Positions 25,101-35,770 of a DNA stretch of 64,000 nt are shown here, one piece after another. The notes below the pieces were generated by a model, which saw nothing but the letters and a program-made list of their open reading frames with translations, was not told the DNA's origin and searched no databases. Origin of the DNA: Membranipora membranacea. Lineage: Eukaryota > Bryozoa > Gymnolaemata > Cheilostomatida > Membraniporidae. The stretch lies in NCBI GenBank assembly GCA_914767715.1, contig OU612065.1, positions 5,952,001 to 6,016,000 of the forward strand, read 5' to 3'. The number at the start of each line of letters is the position of its first letter. Within the stretch, counting starts at the first letter, position 1. Position numbers and translations under genes: made by a program.

Positions 25101-28100
25101 TTTATGGTACAGACTGTTTGGAATGTAACATTGCTTGCATGATATAGCTAGTGATATTATATTATTAAATTAAATGCATCTCTAATGCACTAAAAAGGTA
25201 TAGTAATATGTACCTGGTGAGGGTTTAGGTTTGGGAGCAGGTTTAGTAGCTAGTGGAGCTGCAGGCTCTATCGATTTCTCATCACCCAGACCCAACCAGT
25301 CCTCAGAGCTGGCCTGCTTAGTGACAGCAGGTCGTCTACCTGAGGCGCTATCTAGGCTGGACTGTCTACTAAACCTCTCTGCACTGTAACAGATATGCAA
25401 GTTATCAGATCATGCACTGTACTAATTTCAATATGATTCGGTCAATATCAGCTAGGTTTTGATTGTGGTAAAACGGACGGACATTAACACAATGTTAAAG
25501 GGTTGTGCATAGAATGTTTAATGACGAATTTAATACTTGAATGTGATACATTAAATTGATATTGACATGTTACATGATCAAAAGTTTTACTTTGCCACTT
25601 TGTATATCATTCTGGTACATTCTCACCTGGATTGTCGTGAGAGGACATTGCGTTGCGCTGGAAGTGCAGCATCAGTTTCATCATCAACTTTTGCTGTTAG
25701 TTCAGACAGCCAGTCATCCGCACTGCCTCCAGGCTTTGATCCAGTGATAGTGGCAGCTCTCTTATCTGGTGTACGCGGAGGCTTCTTATCTACTACTGGA
25801 GCAGGTGCTGTCTTAGGTCTACTAAAAAACATCATTAATATAAAATTGATCGTCGCAGCAATGTATCATGAAAAAGAGTGTTTGAGGCTCGTTCCAGATT
25901 TTGGGGGTTTGCAAATGTAAATTGTATGGAATAAAGACATACTAGCTACCCAAAATCACAACACACAAGGGGGTCCATAACTAATCACAATATATGAAAG
26001 GATTCATTACTTAGCAGATACCTTGAAGTTTTAGACCCAGAAGCCATATCTAGCCAATCATCATCAGTGCCTGGTGCAGAGAAGTCGATAGTAGAGGCCA
26101 GTCCTAGAGGTCTCTTACTCTTACTTCCACCGGTCGGGGTACCTGATGAGGCCCCGAGCCCTAACCAATCATCATCCATAGTTCTGGCGGCGTCTGCTGT
26201 AGCTGGTCTCCTTCTGGCACTCGCATCCTCGTCCTCAAACCTACATTCACAGTCGGTGAGTATTACATCAAAAGGGTCATAGTCACATAAATCTACTTCA
26301 TGAGCAAATCCTAACGTGCCAGTACTCAGTATATAGAGACAGTGTGTTAACACAGTCTTTTATATCGTCCCAACAGTAGCCCTTGACACTATAAAGGTGA
26401 CTTACAGTATAATCAAAATAAAATAGAATTGTCAATATGTTTATCAGCTTGATAATACATGGGTATATTTTATAAATGCGTACCTCACACTCCGGCCTGT
26501 ACCGGGTCGAGAGGAGACAGCACTGGGAGCATAACTCCCAAATATATCATCATCTTCATCACTTACTTTCTTCTGTGAGAACTCTGTTCTTACTGAGGTC
26601 TCTAAGGTAAGATCATAATATAATTACAGCTAACACCAGCGATAGATTCATAACACAAAACTGTCGATTAACAACATTAACTGAGGACCATGCTGCTATA
26701 TTTGGATTAAGACAGTGAGCAGACCAAACTACTGTGGAATAATATGGGCAAATAGCAGAGTACCTAACTAAACCTGATTCTTATGACATGACACTAGCTT
26801 GTGCTTTGATTATATTGGCTAGCAGAATGATTGTTACCTTACCTGGTGTTGCAGGTTTGGAGCCAAACTTGTAGTCTGTTTGACTGCCACCAGTTCCTGG
26901 TCTTTGAAGATGCTTTTCGACTGAATCCGATTTACCAAACAATGACCCCATGATACTGCTGCCCGCCTTATTATCTGAGGCAGCAGCAGACTTTGCCTTG
27001 GCAGGTGGATCGTCATCGATACCGAGATCCAAGTCATCATCATCATCACTGAATGTCACCGCATCCTGTGTTTTTAAATATCAACAGTAATTATTTGGAA
27101 GATAGATTGACATAAAGACACAACACTGAAAAAATAGGAACAACTCTCCCTCACTAACACAGACTGAATTCAAAATGATTATAAGTCTATCTAAATGAAA
27201 CTGTACCTCTATCACTACGAGGACAAAATTGATGAGACTGTTGTGAAAGAAATCACTGGAGAACATAGTGGGAGATCACTCATAAATTATACCTTCTTTT
27301 TGGCAGCAGGTTTATTTTGGTAGATAGACTTACATAAAGACACAACACCGCAAAAATATAGAAGGAAAAACATCAGCAAGGAAGATACACAACTTTCCTT
27401 CTCTGACAGAAACTAAATACAAGATGATCACAAATAGTCTATCTATATAAAGCTGTACCTCTTTTACTATAAGAACAATTCAATGAGACTGTTGTGAAAT
27501 ATTTCACTGAAAAACGTAGTGGGAGATCACTAATAATTGTATACCTTCTTTTTGGCAGCTGGTTTAGTAGGTGCAGGTTTTTCTTCTTTCTTTGGTATAG
27601 TCTGAGGTTTATTGATTGGTAGGGACCCATTGGATGAGTTGTCCCAGTCACTACCCTCATCACTACCACCAGCCCTAGCCTTAGATCTTGTCTTGATAGG
27701 TAATTGCTCTACAGTAAATAGTGTAAATGTGTTGATTGCTGAATGAGATATTTTCAATTATATATCTTCAGCAAATTATTAGGCCTGCTTATTTTAGAAA
27801 GCAAAACATGTAGTACTGTTCATGTGTAAAAATCTCAATATGATTTCATTCATACTTTCTGGGATGTGTCTGAAAAGATAAATTACAAATCGGTACACCC
27901 AATACCATTTATGGTTAAATCGTCGAATCAAACCGGCCATATTAACATAAGAGACAACGTAAGAGAGAACTTACCTTGTGGTTGTTCTTCGGGTCTATTA
28001 CCACTACTAGTAGCAGGTCGCGCTACAGCAGCTATACAAATATAAACAACAATTTATCAATGCAAACCTGATAATAATCTTGTCAAACACAATGCTGTGG

Positions 28101-31100
28101 AATGGAATACCGTTCTGCTTTCTGAAACCACAAGCATGAATGAATATCACAGGAAATTTTCTTTAGCCAAAGTTTAAAAGCATGAAGGCATAAATTATAC
28201 AAACTGTAATACAAATACATGCCACTAGGAAAATTTGCCGGGAAGAGTGAAAAAAAACTCGCATTACCTTGTATAAAACAAGCAAATGATAGGAAAGTTG
28301 TCAAAGAGAAAGCAGTGGGGTAGGGGGAGGGGGCTGTTGAACCCACAAACGTCGCAAACGTCAAAACGTCACAATCTAGCGTTCCACTAACGTCTCAATC
28401 CCAAAAACGTCACAACGAAGGGTTTTTATAACGTCGCAAACGTCGCAATTTTTTAAACGTCGCAATAGCTCGAACCCACTAACGTCGCAAATGTCGCAAC
28501 TCAACTAAAATGCCGAGTTGTCTTCTCATTTGATGCAAATTGGTGATAATGATATGCTGCGGGATGTAGATAGGAGCCAACGAACTTCAAAACACGGTGG
28601 GGAGTTGAATATCAACGTTTTAATATTGTGCTATGGATAAGTGTTGAGTATTTTTCAGGTTATTTGAATCATTTTTTTCAATTTTTTATTGTTACCTCAG
28701 AGTCAATTAATGCTGTCATAAAAGGGACACTAATCAACATCTAGCAGATATAGTGACACACCAATTGGAAAAGGACACAGGTTTCAAAACACTATGGGAG
28801 TTGAAATATTAAGGATATTGAACCAATTTCTATCAGAGAAAAACTTTGAACTTCCTAGGATCATGACAAAACTTGTTACCTCAGAGTTCATTACTGCTGT
28901 CTTATACGGGATGCTTATACAATGTCAAGCTTGAAATATACCGTCATGTTTGATATAGGCTATGTTTGAAGTATGATTTTACACTACTGGGAATACCAGA
29001 AATGGGAAAAAATATTAAATCATTTATGCATGAACCGCTTCATCTCTTTATGACTTATCCTTTATCTACTGACTAAGGAGCTTTTCCCAAGATGAAACTT
29101 CATGGTTTTCATATAAATTTGATGATAATAAACCTTAACTGGATACCATATGAAGCATAGCATACAATAGGTGGCGACTTTAGAAAATTGCATTGCGTAA
29201 TGGAAATTGTGTTTTCATCACTCTGTAATCTAGAGTGTTCGAGCACCTTTGAACAAGATTTTGATCTTGTCGTTTTTCAATGTTTACAGTCTTATAAAAA
29301 TTTGAATGTACCACGATAGGTTGTAGACTGAAGTGCAGTTTGTAAACTCAAATCCTGATCCAATAAATTTGAGTTATTGGCAGGGACCTTGACTGTGGAC
29401 TGCAGGTCAATGATAGTGCAACTGCAAATTTACAGAATTTAATATCGCTTTGTGACCAAGGGGCTCATTGTTAATGGCCATGGTTATATAATATATAAGT
29501 TTCCTTATAAAATTTAAGTTAAATTCTAAATTCTCAATATACTTTGGTTTGGGAATTCCATAGATATGCATTATGGGATCCGTTATCCTCTTAAATTTTA
29601 TTGATTTGTTATTGTTTACTCTCTGAAATAGATGTCTTCAAAGTGCTTGCTTGAAAGAGCATGGCAAACAGTAGCCTGTCTCGACAAGCATTGCTAGAAG
29701 GAGAGGGAGCCCCTCCGGCAAAGCTTGTCAAGACAGGGTAAGGAGCCAGTAGATGAGTTTTTTGAGTTATCGTGATTTGCCTGTTTAGTAATGAAATCAA
29801 TTAATAAAATTTGCAGTTCAACTATGCCTGGGTACCCAAAAGCCATTATCCTACCTCTATAAATGTAACCGTTTTTTTTCTCCATCTAGCCAGCAGATGA
29901 AACAGTATCTATCTATACATACAGTGGGCTGCCTACTACCTATGGTATTGAAGAGGGGGGTCAATGAATAAAATAAAAAAAGAGCTAAGTAGATCTGCTG
30001 TGGCCATATTCTACTGATTATCCATTGTGTTAAATAAATCAAACTGGTTTGCCAATGCCTACATCATATAAATAAACATATATATTGATATATATGTGTG
30101 TATATATATATATATATAAGACAAAATATTCATATGACACACAATATTGTCTAGGCACACAGGTTTTTGTTTCCATGGATCAAACTTCACAAAAAACACG
30201 CTGGGGGCTCTCAGATGGTAGTTCATGTGCATCTGTTTGTAACCAAGGCTCATTTATGTCCAACCAGGGAGAATGGACTTACTGTCTACCATAACATTTT
30301 ATCTCACAAGTAAGATGTAAAAAAATAGTTATGAGTTATCCTATTTTAATTTGTGAGGGAACAACTCCCATCGAAATGAAAATTGAAAAATTGTTTCCTT
30401 TATCCGAGCATCGTCGATTATTACAATGTAACAGCTCAAGCTTACATGGTATGTGATATAAAAAAAAGTTTGACTTGATTCATCAGGGAAAACCAAAGCG
30501 TTTCATCATGGGAATGATATAATATTTTTTTATATCAATGGATTAAGGCTATGTCAGCAAGAGGAAAAAATATAGCACTCAATCCACCTGTGTCAATACC
30601 TCTTGACGACTTCAACCATTGGCTAAATCAAACATTAAGGTACATTACAAATTGGTATGTCACTTTATCTGCTAGATGTTGGTAAGCATCCCTGTTTTGA
30701 CAGCATTGATGGATTCTGAGGTAACAATAAAAAAAGTGAAAAATATAATTCAAATAACCTGAAAAATCCTCAACAATTATCCATAGCACAATGTATAACA
30801 TTGATATTCAATTCCCCACCGTGTTTCAAAAATCCTATGCTCCTATCTACTTCTCGCAACAAATCATCATCACCAATTTGCATCAAATGAGAAGACAACT
30901 CGGCATTTCTGTTGAGTTGCGACATTTGCGACGTTAGTGGGTTCGAGCTATTGCGACGTTTAAAAAATTGCGACGTTTGTGGGTTTGTGACGTAATAAAA
31001 ACCCTTTGTTGCGACGTTTTTGGCATTGCGACGTTAGTGGAACGCTAGATTACGACGTTTTGCCGTTTGCGATGTTAGTGGGTTCAACAGGGGCTTCCGA

Positions 31101-33686
31101 AATAAAACGATAGAGATACAGTCGAACAATACTGATATATACACAACAATCTGAAGAATGCAAAAAAAACGGATCAGCAGCTAAACTATGAGCCTAAACA
31201 ATACCGAGGATCCTTACACACTGAGTGCTCTACAGCGGAGGACTCATTGAACACCAGCTGATCTGGCCTAGCAGATACAGCTGCAGGTGGTTCATCCAAA
31301 TCTATTGATGCTATCAATACAACATAAAGTTATAAATGTAAACACAGTCTCAATAACTTAGTCTTAATATGTCGCTCCTATTGAATTATTGAGTGCTTGT
31401 GAAGTTGAACCAAGATTAAACATAAGGATACTGCAAGGTGTCAATAACAGTATCTAAACAAGTTTTTTCAATAACTTACAGGTAAAGTTTGAGGACCCAA
31501 CTTTGGTAGATATTTACCTTGTTTTGTGGCAGGTGGTGGTTTCTTAGATTTAGGTGCGTCATCATCGCTGAGATCTAAGCCAGCTAATGGATCATCTTCA
31601 TCAAAATCTAGTCAGATAAAATATAGACATATCAGCAGGCCTAGCAAGCGTTTGATTTAATTCTATCACTAACACAGAGGTGTTGAAAAAAAAAGAATAC
31701 ATGATTCATCCAGAAATACAAGAAAAACCTTTTAGTACACTGTACCATTCGAGTGATGCACATGTGTCTTTGAAATCTGTCTTTGCAGTCTACAAGCTTA
31801 TCTTTGTGTATTAGTTATTTACATATTTACATATCATACAACATTATAATTATCTCACTTGCGATATACAGTGTTCTACAATCTATAAGAAATCTCACCT
31901 CCAAAATTGAATTTCTTAGCAGCCTTTCGTGGTTGCTCTGTTGTGGCAGGTCGTGGCTTTGGCTTTGTTTCAGTATCAAATAAGTCTGACATCAATGACA
32001 ATTTCTTGTCATCAGTAGTTTTAGGTCGGTCTACACACACAGAAACTTTTAAATTACTTGACAACAAACACCTGAACATGTACCAGAATCAGTGCATAGT
32101 AGTGATACAGACAGGAGGACCTCTCGGTCACATTATCATTTTAGTGAACAGTGGCATAATATGCCAAACTGGTCTTAGATTGCAGGTTAGTTGGGACAAT
32201 TCCTTGGCACTCCACAAAACCAAGAAAAACTTTCAACATGCTTCCACATAATAGAGTTCTGAGATATAAAACTGCTTTATTGAGAATTATTAACTTACTG
32301 GCAAACATGGAGTCGAAGTTATCGCCGTCATCTGCCATTATGTCATCGATATCAAACTTAGGTTTGGCCTTACCAACTGCATTCTTACCAGAGGCAAAAC
32401 TAGACTTTGCTGGCACTGTTTGTGATAGAGCAGGTTGTTTGGGAGCAGGTGGGGTTTTCTTCCTAAGGGAACCCAAGATATCATCTTCCATATCATCCAG
32501 TCCCTGGGAAAAACACTCAGAAATATCAGAACATTTCATTGGATTAATTTTATTGGTTTCCTCACTCACATTATGGAAAGTTTTTTCAACATCTAATGAA
32601 AGAAATTCATCGGTATTGTTTTTTAAATATCATATGATAAGGTTTTAGATCAGAGACTACCGCTTGATTTACTCACCCCTAGCGACCGTGCAAGCTCTCT
32701 GGGGTCAGCATTAGACATATCATCATCACTGACTCCAGCCCCAAGTGATCCATAAAAATCATCATCACCGCTAAAAGATTAAAAAAACTCAGTCATATGG
32801 CTGAATAATGTTTGCCACAACATCAAAGATGAGGCTGGCATAGCTGTGCCAGCCAAATCTTTGACAGAGTGCTCTTAACAGTACCTTTTTTTGCACCATA
32901 AAGTCACAACTCCAATTACTCTGTACAACTCACATTACAGTTTCCAGTTAAAAAAACTCATGTCCATTTATAGTCTCAATACCCTGTGATGCCGTGTGAG
33001 AAACCCTCATGTTGCTTGGTTTTTTGTTTCCAGTATCAGTATGGGTCTAGGGAGCGGCCGTGGCGCAATGGATAAGGCATGGTTCTTTCAATCGAGAGGC
33101 CCATATTCGATTCCCGGCGTGTCACGGTGGTGTCAGTAAGAGCATACGACCTCAAATGCTTCTGTGCCCCATCAAGATCCAGTCCGTAGACCTTTACTGA
33201 TACCGAGACAAAAAACCAAGCAACATCATGGTTTCTCACACGGTATCACACACGGTATCACACACGGTATCACACACAGTATCACAGGGTATCACAGGGT
33301 ATCACACGGTATCACACGGTATCACACGGTATCACAGGGTATCGAGACTATATATGGATATGAGTTTTTTTTATCAGTATGGGTCTACGAACTGTATCCT
33401 AATGTGGCAAAGGAGCATTTGAGGATGGATGCCCTTTTTGACACCACTGTGATCCGCCAGGAATCGACCACGGGACATCTTGACTGAAGGACCCATGCCC
33501 TACTCATTGCTCAACGACAACTCCCTTACAGTTTCTAAATGTGATTCAATTGATTAACCATTTGCAACTCGCCCTCAAGTGTACCCTTTACTTTGTCAAG
33601 CTTAGGAAATAACAGTGAGCCTTTCATGTCAAAACCATTGGGCACTCAGACAATACTTACAAAAGTGACTTCCCTTTAGAAGCCAT
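19176..33686 (-). CDS. FBF1: FBF1 (Fas-binding factor 1) transition-fibre protein
   Basis: Centriolar distal-appendage/transition-fibre protein needed for cilium gating. The first coding exon 33661-33686 (MASKGKSL) joins in phase to 32677-32770 (GDDDFYGSLGAG, ADPRELARSLG) and 32299-32503 (MEDDILGSLRKK). About 22 more exons follow, roughly at 31.9-32.0, 31.5-31.6, 31.2-31.3, 28.0, 27.55-27.7, 26.8-27.06, 26.5-26.6, 26.0-26.25, 25.6-25.8, 25.2-25.4, 24.9-25.0, 24.2-24.36, 23.75-24.05, 23.3-23.5, 23.1, 22.8-23.0, 22.3-22.5, 21.65-21.85, 21.36-21.48, 20.9-21.0, 20.6-20.7, 20.16-20.36, 19.7-19.95, 19.44-19.55 and 19.18-19.26 kb. The N-terminal half is acidic and low-complexity with repeated DDWLGLG/DWLSEL motifs; the C-terminal half is coiled coil rich in E, K, Q and R. 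The end (FLNEEGAYLEALKYSPY) matches the FBF1 C-terminal signature. Not every exon border was fixed. Confidence 0.82.
27098..27560. repeat. tandem duplication spanning part of an FBF1 exon
   Basis: Two diverged head-to-tail copies (about 27098-27320 and 27321-27560) share TAGATnGACnTACATAAAGACACAACAC and GTGGGAGATCACT, and end in CCTTCTTTTTGGCAGC. In the second copy that end is the KPAAKKK part of an FBF1 exon (27545-27715). In the first copy it is a leftover exon edge near 27291-27312 that may be a small alternative exon or a relic. Confidence 0.75.
29674..29740. repeat. short hairpin repeat, AGCCTGTCTTG family copy 3
   Basis: GCCTGTCTCGACAAGC and GCTTGTCAAGACAGG arms separated by about 30 bp, within the core of the 2.76-kb element. 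Confidence 0.5.
30090..30118. repeat. TA/TG microsatellite
   Basis: Short (TA)n run following TATGTGTGTATA, in the core of the foldback element. Confidence 0.7.
33047..33236 (+). mobile_element. tRNA-Arg-like SINE, copy 1
   Basis: GGCCGTGGCGCAATGGATAAGGCA resembles the 5' half of an arginine-type tRNA; TATTCGATTCCC is the B box, and CACGGTG can pair with GGCCGTG (6 of 7 positions). A body follows (CAGTAAGAGCATACGACCTC ... CAGTCCGTAGACC). The region is bounded by inverted copies of a GTTGCTTGGTTTTTTGT segment (33014-33030 and 33213-33230). The next copy is in opposite orientation. Confidence 0.65.
33232..33345. repeat. GGTATCACACA minisatellite
   Basis: About eleven tandem units of GGTATCACAC(A/AC) or GGTATCACAG, period 9-12 bases, lie between two inverted SINE copies. 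Variation in unit length argues for slippage. Confidence 0.9.
33368..33525 (-). mobile_element. tRNA-Arg-like SINE, copy 2 (inverted, diverged)
   Basis: The plus strand reads TATCAGTATGGGTCTACG ... GAGCATTTGAGGATG ... GACACCACTGTGATCCGCCAGGAATCGA ... ACCCATGCCCTAC, matching the complement of copy 1 in order. The tRNA-like head is therefore near 33525 on the minus strand, with a degraded A box. Confidence 0.6.
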
Positions 33687-34170
33687 TTAATCAACCTGCA
33701 ATTCCAACTTTAGTCCTGTATCAATGCATGTATTCACTATAGATTCCTTTTCACATCGGTCTTGATCTGAAAAATACTTACATTTAGTAAAAATCAGCCA
33801 TCAAAAGCATCGAAGCTTTCCGCAGTCAAATACAAGTATTCATACGTTGCTAGATATTCAAAAACGCTGTTGAGACCTTATCGAATCCTGGATGAGTTCA
33901 AAAATACATGCAAACCTTATGCCTCAACCACAGACATTGAACAAAACATCGTTCGAAATTTTAGTTACTTATTACAATTTCTTACTCTGAAACACAGGTT
34001 GACTCCAAAACCTGGGTCTTTGGCAATGTTTTAGATTGTCCCCCTTGACTTTTTCTTTGGTCAAACATAGCCAAAGACTTAGGTTTTGGAGTAGACCCAT
34101 GCTCTGAAATTACAACGCTTCTTACTCTCTCTGGCACCCATTCAACCTAGGAAATATTTTATTCCAACCC
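33687..34170. other. upstream region of FBF1
   Basis: No protein-coding exon seen. On the minus strand the ATG exon at 33661-33686 follows an acceptor (GAATTGCAG), and a donor ATgtaagt near 33787 could end a non-coding first exon reading upstream of it. AT-rich otherwise. Confidence 0.4.
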
Positions 34171-34173
34171 CAC

Positions 34174-34241
34174 TCTTTGGTTTGGTTTAATTCGTTGTCT
34201 CATATATATATGTACATACATAATATAGTGAAATGATATAT
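34174..34241 (+). mobile_element. solo LINE 3' tail
   Basis: TTGGTTTGGTTTAATTCGTT and the following TATATGTACATACATAATAT, GTGAAATGATAT are nearly identical to 61019-61082, where they follow a plus-strand LINE reverse-transcriptase remnant. This copy is therefore a 5'-truncated insertion or the tail of a neighbouring degraded LINE. Confidence 0.65.
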
Positions 34242-34293
34242 GGATTTGCCACTGATGACTAAAAAACTAAAAGGTTCAAATGATAAAAAGTAA

Positions 34294-34554
34294 TTGAAAA
34301 TAAAGATAGATACAGCGAGGGACCTTGCTATGTTGAATGGAGTATTTTCCGATCGAGTTGGGCATAATGAAGGAGACCGCCGACTTCGGCATCTTGTTGT
34401 GGCCCTCAACAAGGTTATATGGGACATGAGGTGCCGTATAATTTTTGACAGTGAGGTTTTTATCTTCAATGTTCTAAGGTCGAGATTGTTGTCTGCTGTT
34501 AAAACCTTTTTCAGCAATATCATCGGAGAGAATGAGTACTTTTTTTATGATTGA
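34294..34554 (+). pseudogene. possible retrotransposon ORF fragment
   Basis: An 86-codon open frame (start MKIKIDTARDLAMLN, later LRHLVVALNKVIWDMRC) directly downstream of the solo LINE tail. The charged LNKVxWDxRC pattern resembles the region after the reverse transcriptase in some non-LTR elements, but the match is weak. Confidence 0.25.
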
Positions 34555-34842
34555 TGGTTATCGTGCATCAATAGAGATTCGTTTTTTTGTTTTTTTTTCT
34601 TCTCTCACGGTTTTTTTTCCAGCAGTCACTCTCAATGACTGATCCGAAATTTGTTTTTGTGAGCCATGGGACAACCTTTTCTGCCGCTAGTGTGTGTTCA
34701 GGCAATCGCTGTCTGCATGAGAATTTGTGGTGAGTCGGTCACAGCATACCTAGCAAAACCTAATACCATACACAAACACCATACATACATACCATACACA
34801 AATATCATCTCACTAATTTTCCTGCCTTTCACAAACATTATT

Positions 34843-34898
34843 CCCGTGGCGCAGTAGACAGTTGAAGAGGGCGATATGGGTTCAATCCCCATTTTTTT
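34843..34898 (+). repeat. tRNA-like fragment (SINE remnant)
   Basis: CCGTGGCGCAGTAGACAG (A-box-like) and GGGTTCAATCCCC (B box) about 30 bases apart, too close for a complete tRNA; a degraded SINE head. Confidence 0.45.
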
Positions 34899-35072
34899 CG
34901 AGTTTCTGGTTGAAACGTCGTCCTGTTTATCAAAGTTTTGATAGCGAAGAGGCTTTATAGACCAGTATTTTGTCGATGTTCTGGCGTGCCTCAACAGGAA
35001 AATAAAAAAATAGCACAGATACAAACTAAAATAGAACATTGTATTAGCGCTTACTGGAATTATTGCAGACAT

Positions 35073-35770
35073 TTATAAAATGCCGTATAAAGCTGTCACT
35101 ACCGATTGCTGCTCGATGTTTGTATGATTGCAGCCTTCCAGGTCGGAGTTTTTCAAGAATGAGTGGAAAGGATGATGTTCATCCTTCTGTATGTGGCTAA
35201 TAAAGGAGTTCATTCTATCATTGACAATGCAGTCAAAACCACAGCTCTCTAGGCCATAGCTACCTGCAGTTTTGTATACTTTACGGATTGACTTGATGTC
35301 TCTATCATATAAATTGGGAAAAATGGCTAGTAAACAATAGAAAAAACAGGATTCAACGAAACTACTAAAAATCTGATTGAGAAACGGATTGCTGGCCCCT
35401 AAAAACTTAAACTGCTTGACTAGATACAGGCGTTGTTTAGCACTCAATATTTTATCTGCGATGTGAGTCTCAAAACGCAGTTTATTGTCCATTGTTACGC
35501 CAAGATATTTGACACTGGTGCTGGGAGTAATTACTGTGCCATCCAGGGAGAGCTGTTCAAAATCTGGGGGGGTTACGCTGGGTAGTGAAAAGCATTTCAT
35601 TTGTCTTGGTTGGGTTTAGCAGTAAATCACTGGATTTGCACAAAACACTTATCCTACTGATCTCATCTAAATAGCTTGCAAAATCTGCATCAGCGGCTAT
35701 GTTTCCAATTATAAAAGTATCATCTGCGTATTTCAAAATTGTGACATTTTGTTTTTCTCTAAGCCTGATA
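35073..35770 (-). pseudogene. 5'-truncated, frameshifted LINE reverse transcriptase
   Basis: Non-LTR retrotransposon remnant. The minus strand carries the catalytic YADDTF (near 35715) followed by LNPTKTNEMLF; a frameshift near 35595 then moves to another frame with VKYLGVTMDNKLRFETHI, KQRLYLVKQFK and the usual LINE C-terminal reading to a stop at 35073. Upstream of about 35770 the similarity ends abruptly, so the insertion is 5'-truncated. The style is CR1/jockey-superfamily. It cannot make a working protein. Confidence 0.85.

Larger units (their letters stand above)
28334..31090. mobile_element. 2.76-kb element with about 440-bp terminal inverted repeats
   Basis: Termini CTGTTGAACCCAC and GTGGGTTCAACAG bound arms that stay complementary to about 28780 and 30650. 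The outer 170 bp of each arm is an array of AACGTCGCAA-like units (left) or TTGCGACGTT-like units (right), that is, subterminal repeats; further in, arms share CATCTAGCAGATATAGTG and its complement. The core (28.8-30.6 kb) has no transposase frame that I can find. Both flanks are G-rich, so a short GGG/GGGG target duplication is possible but not provable. It sits in an FBF1 intron and is a non-autonomous foldback-like DNA transposon. Confidence 0.8.

Noticed and set aside
28346-28500. Iterated AACGTCGCAA units as a possible array or satellite
   Set aside because: The same array occurs inverted at 30920-31080 at equal distance from the termini, so it is the subterminal part of a transposon's inverted repeats.
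30085-30294. Open frame MIYMCVYIYIYK
   Set aside because: Driven by the TA/TG microsatellite inside a non-coding transposon core.
31907-32251. Plus-strand 114-codon frame
   Set aside because: Antisense shadow of FBF1 acidic exons at about 31.9-32.0 kb.
33053-33133. Functional tRNA-Arg
   Set aside because: Acceptor pairing is mostly kept but the anticodon and T arms do not fit, and a diverged inverted copy with the same body nearby shows it is a SINE.
33232-33345. Regular short repeats resembling a CRISPR array
   Set aside because: Units are contiguous 9-12-bp tandem repeats without spacers, in an animal genome between SINEs; it is a minisatellite.
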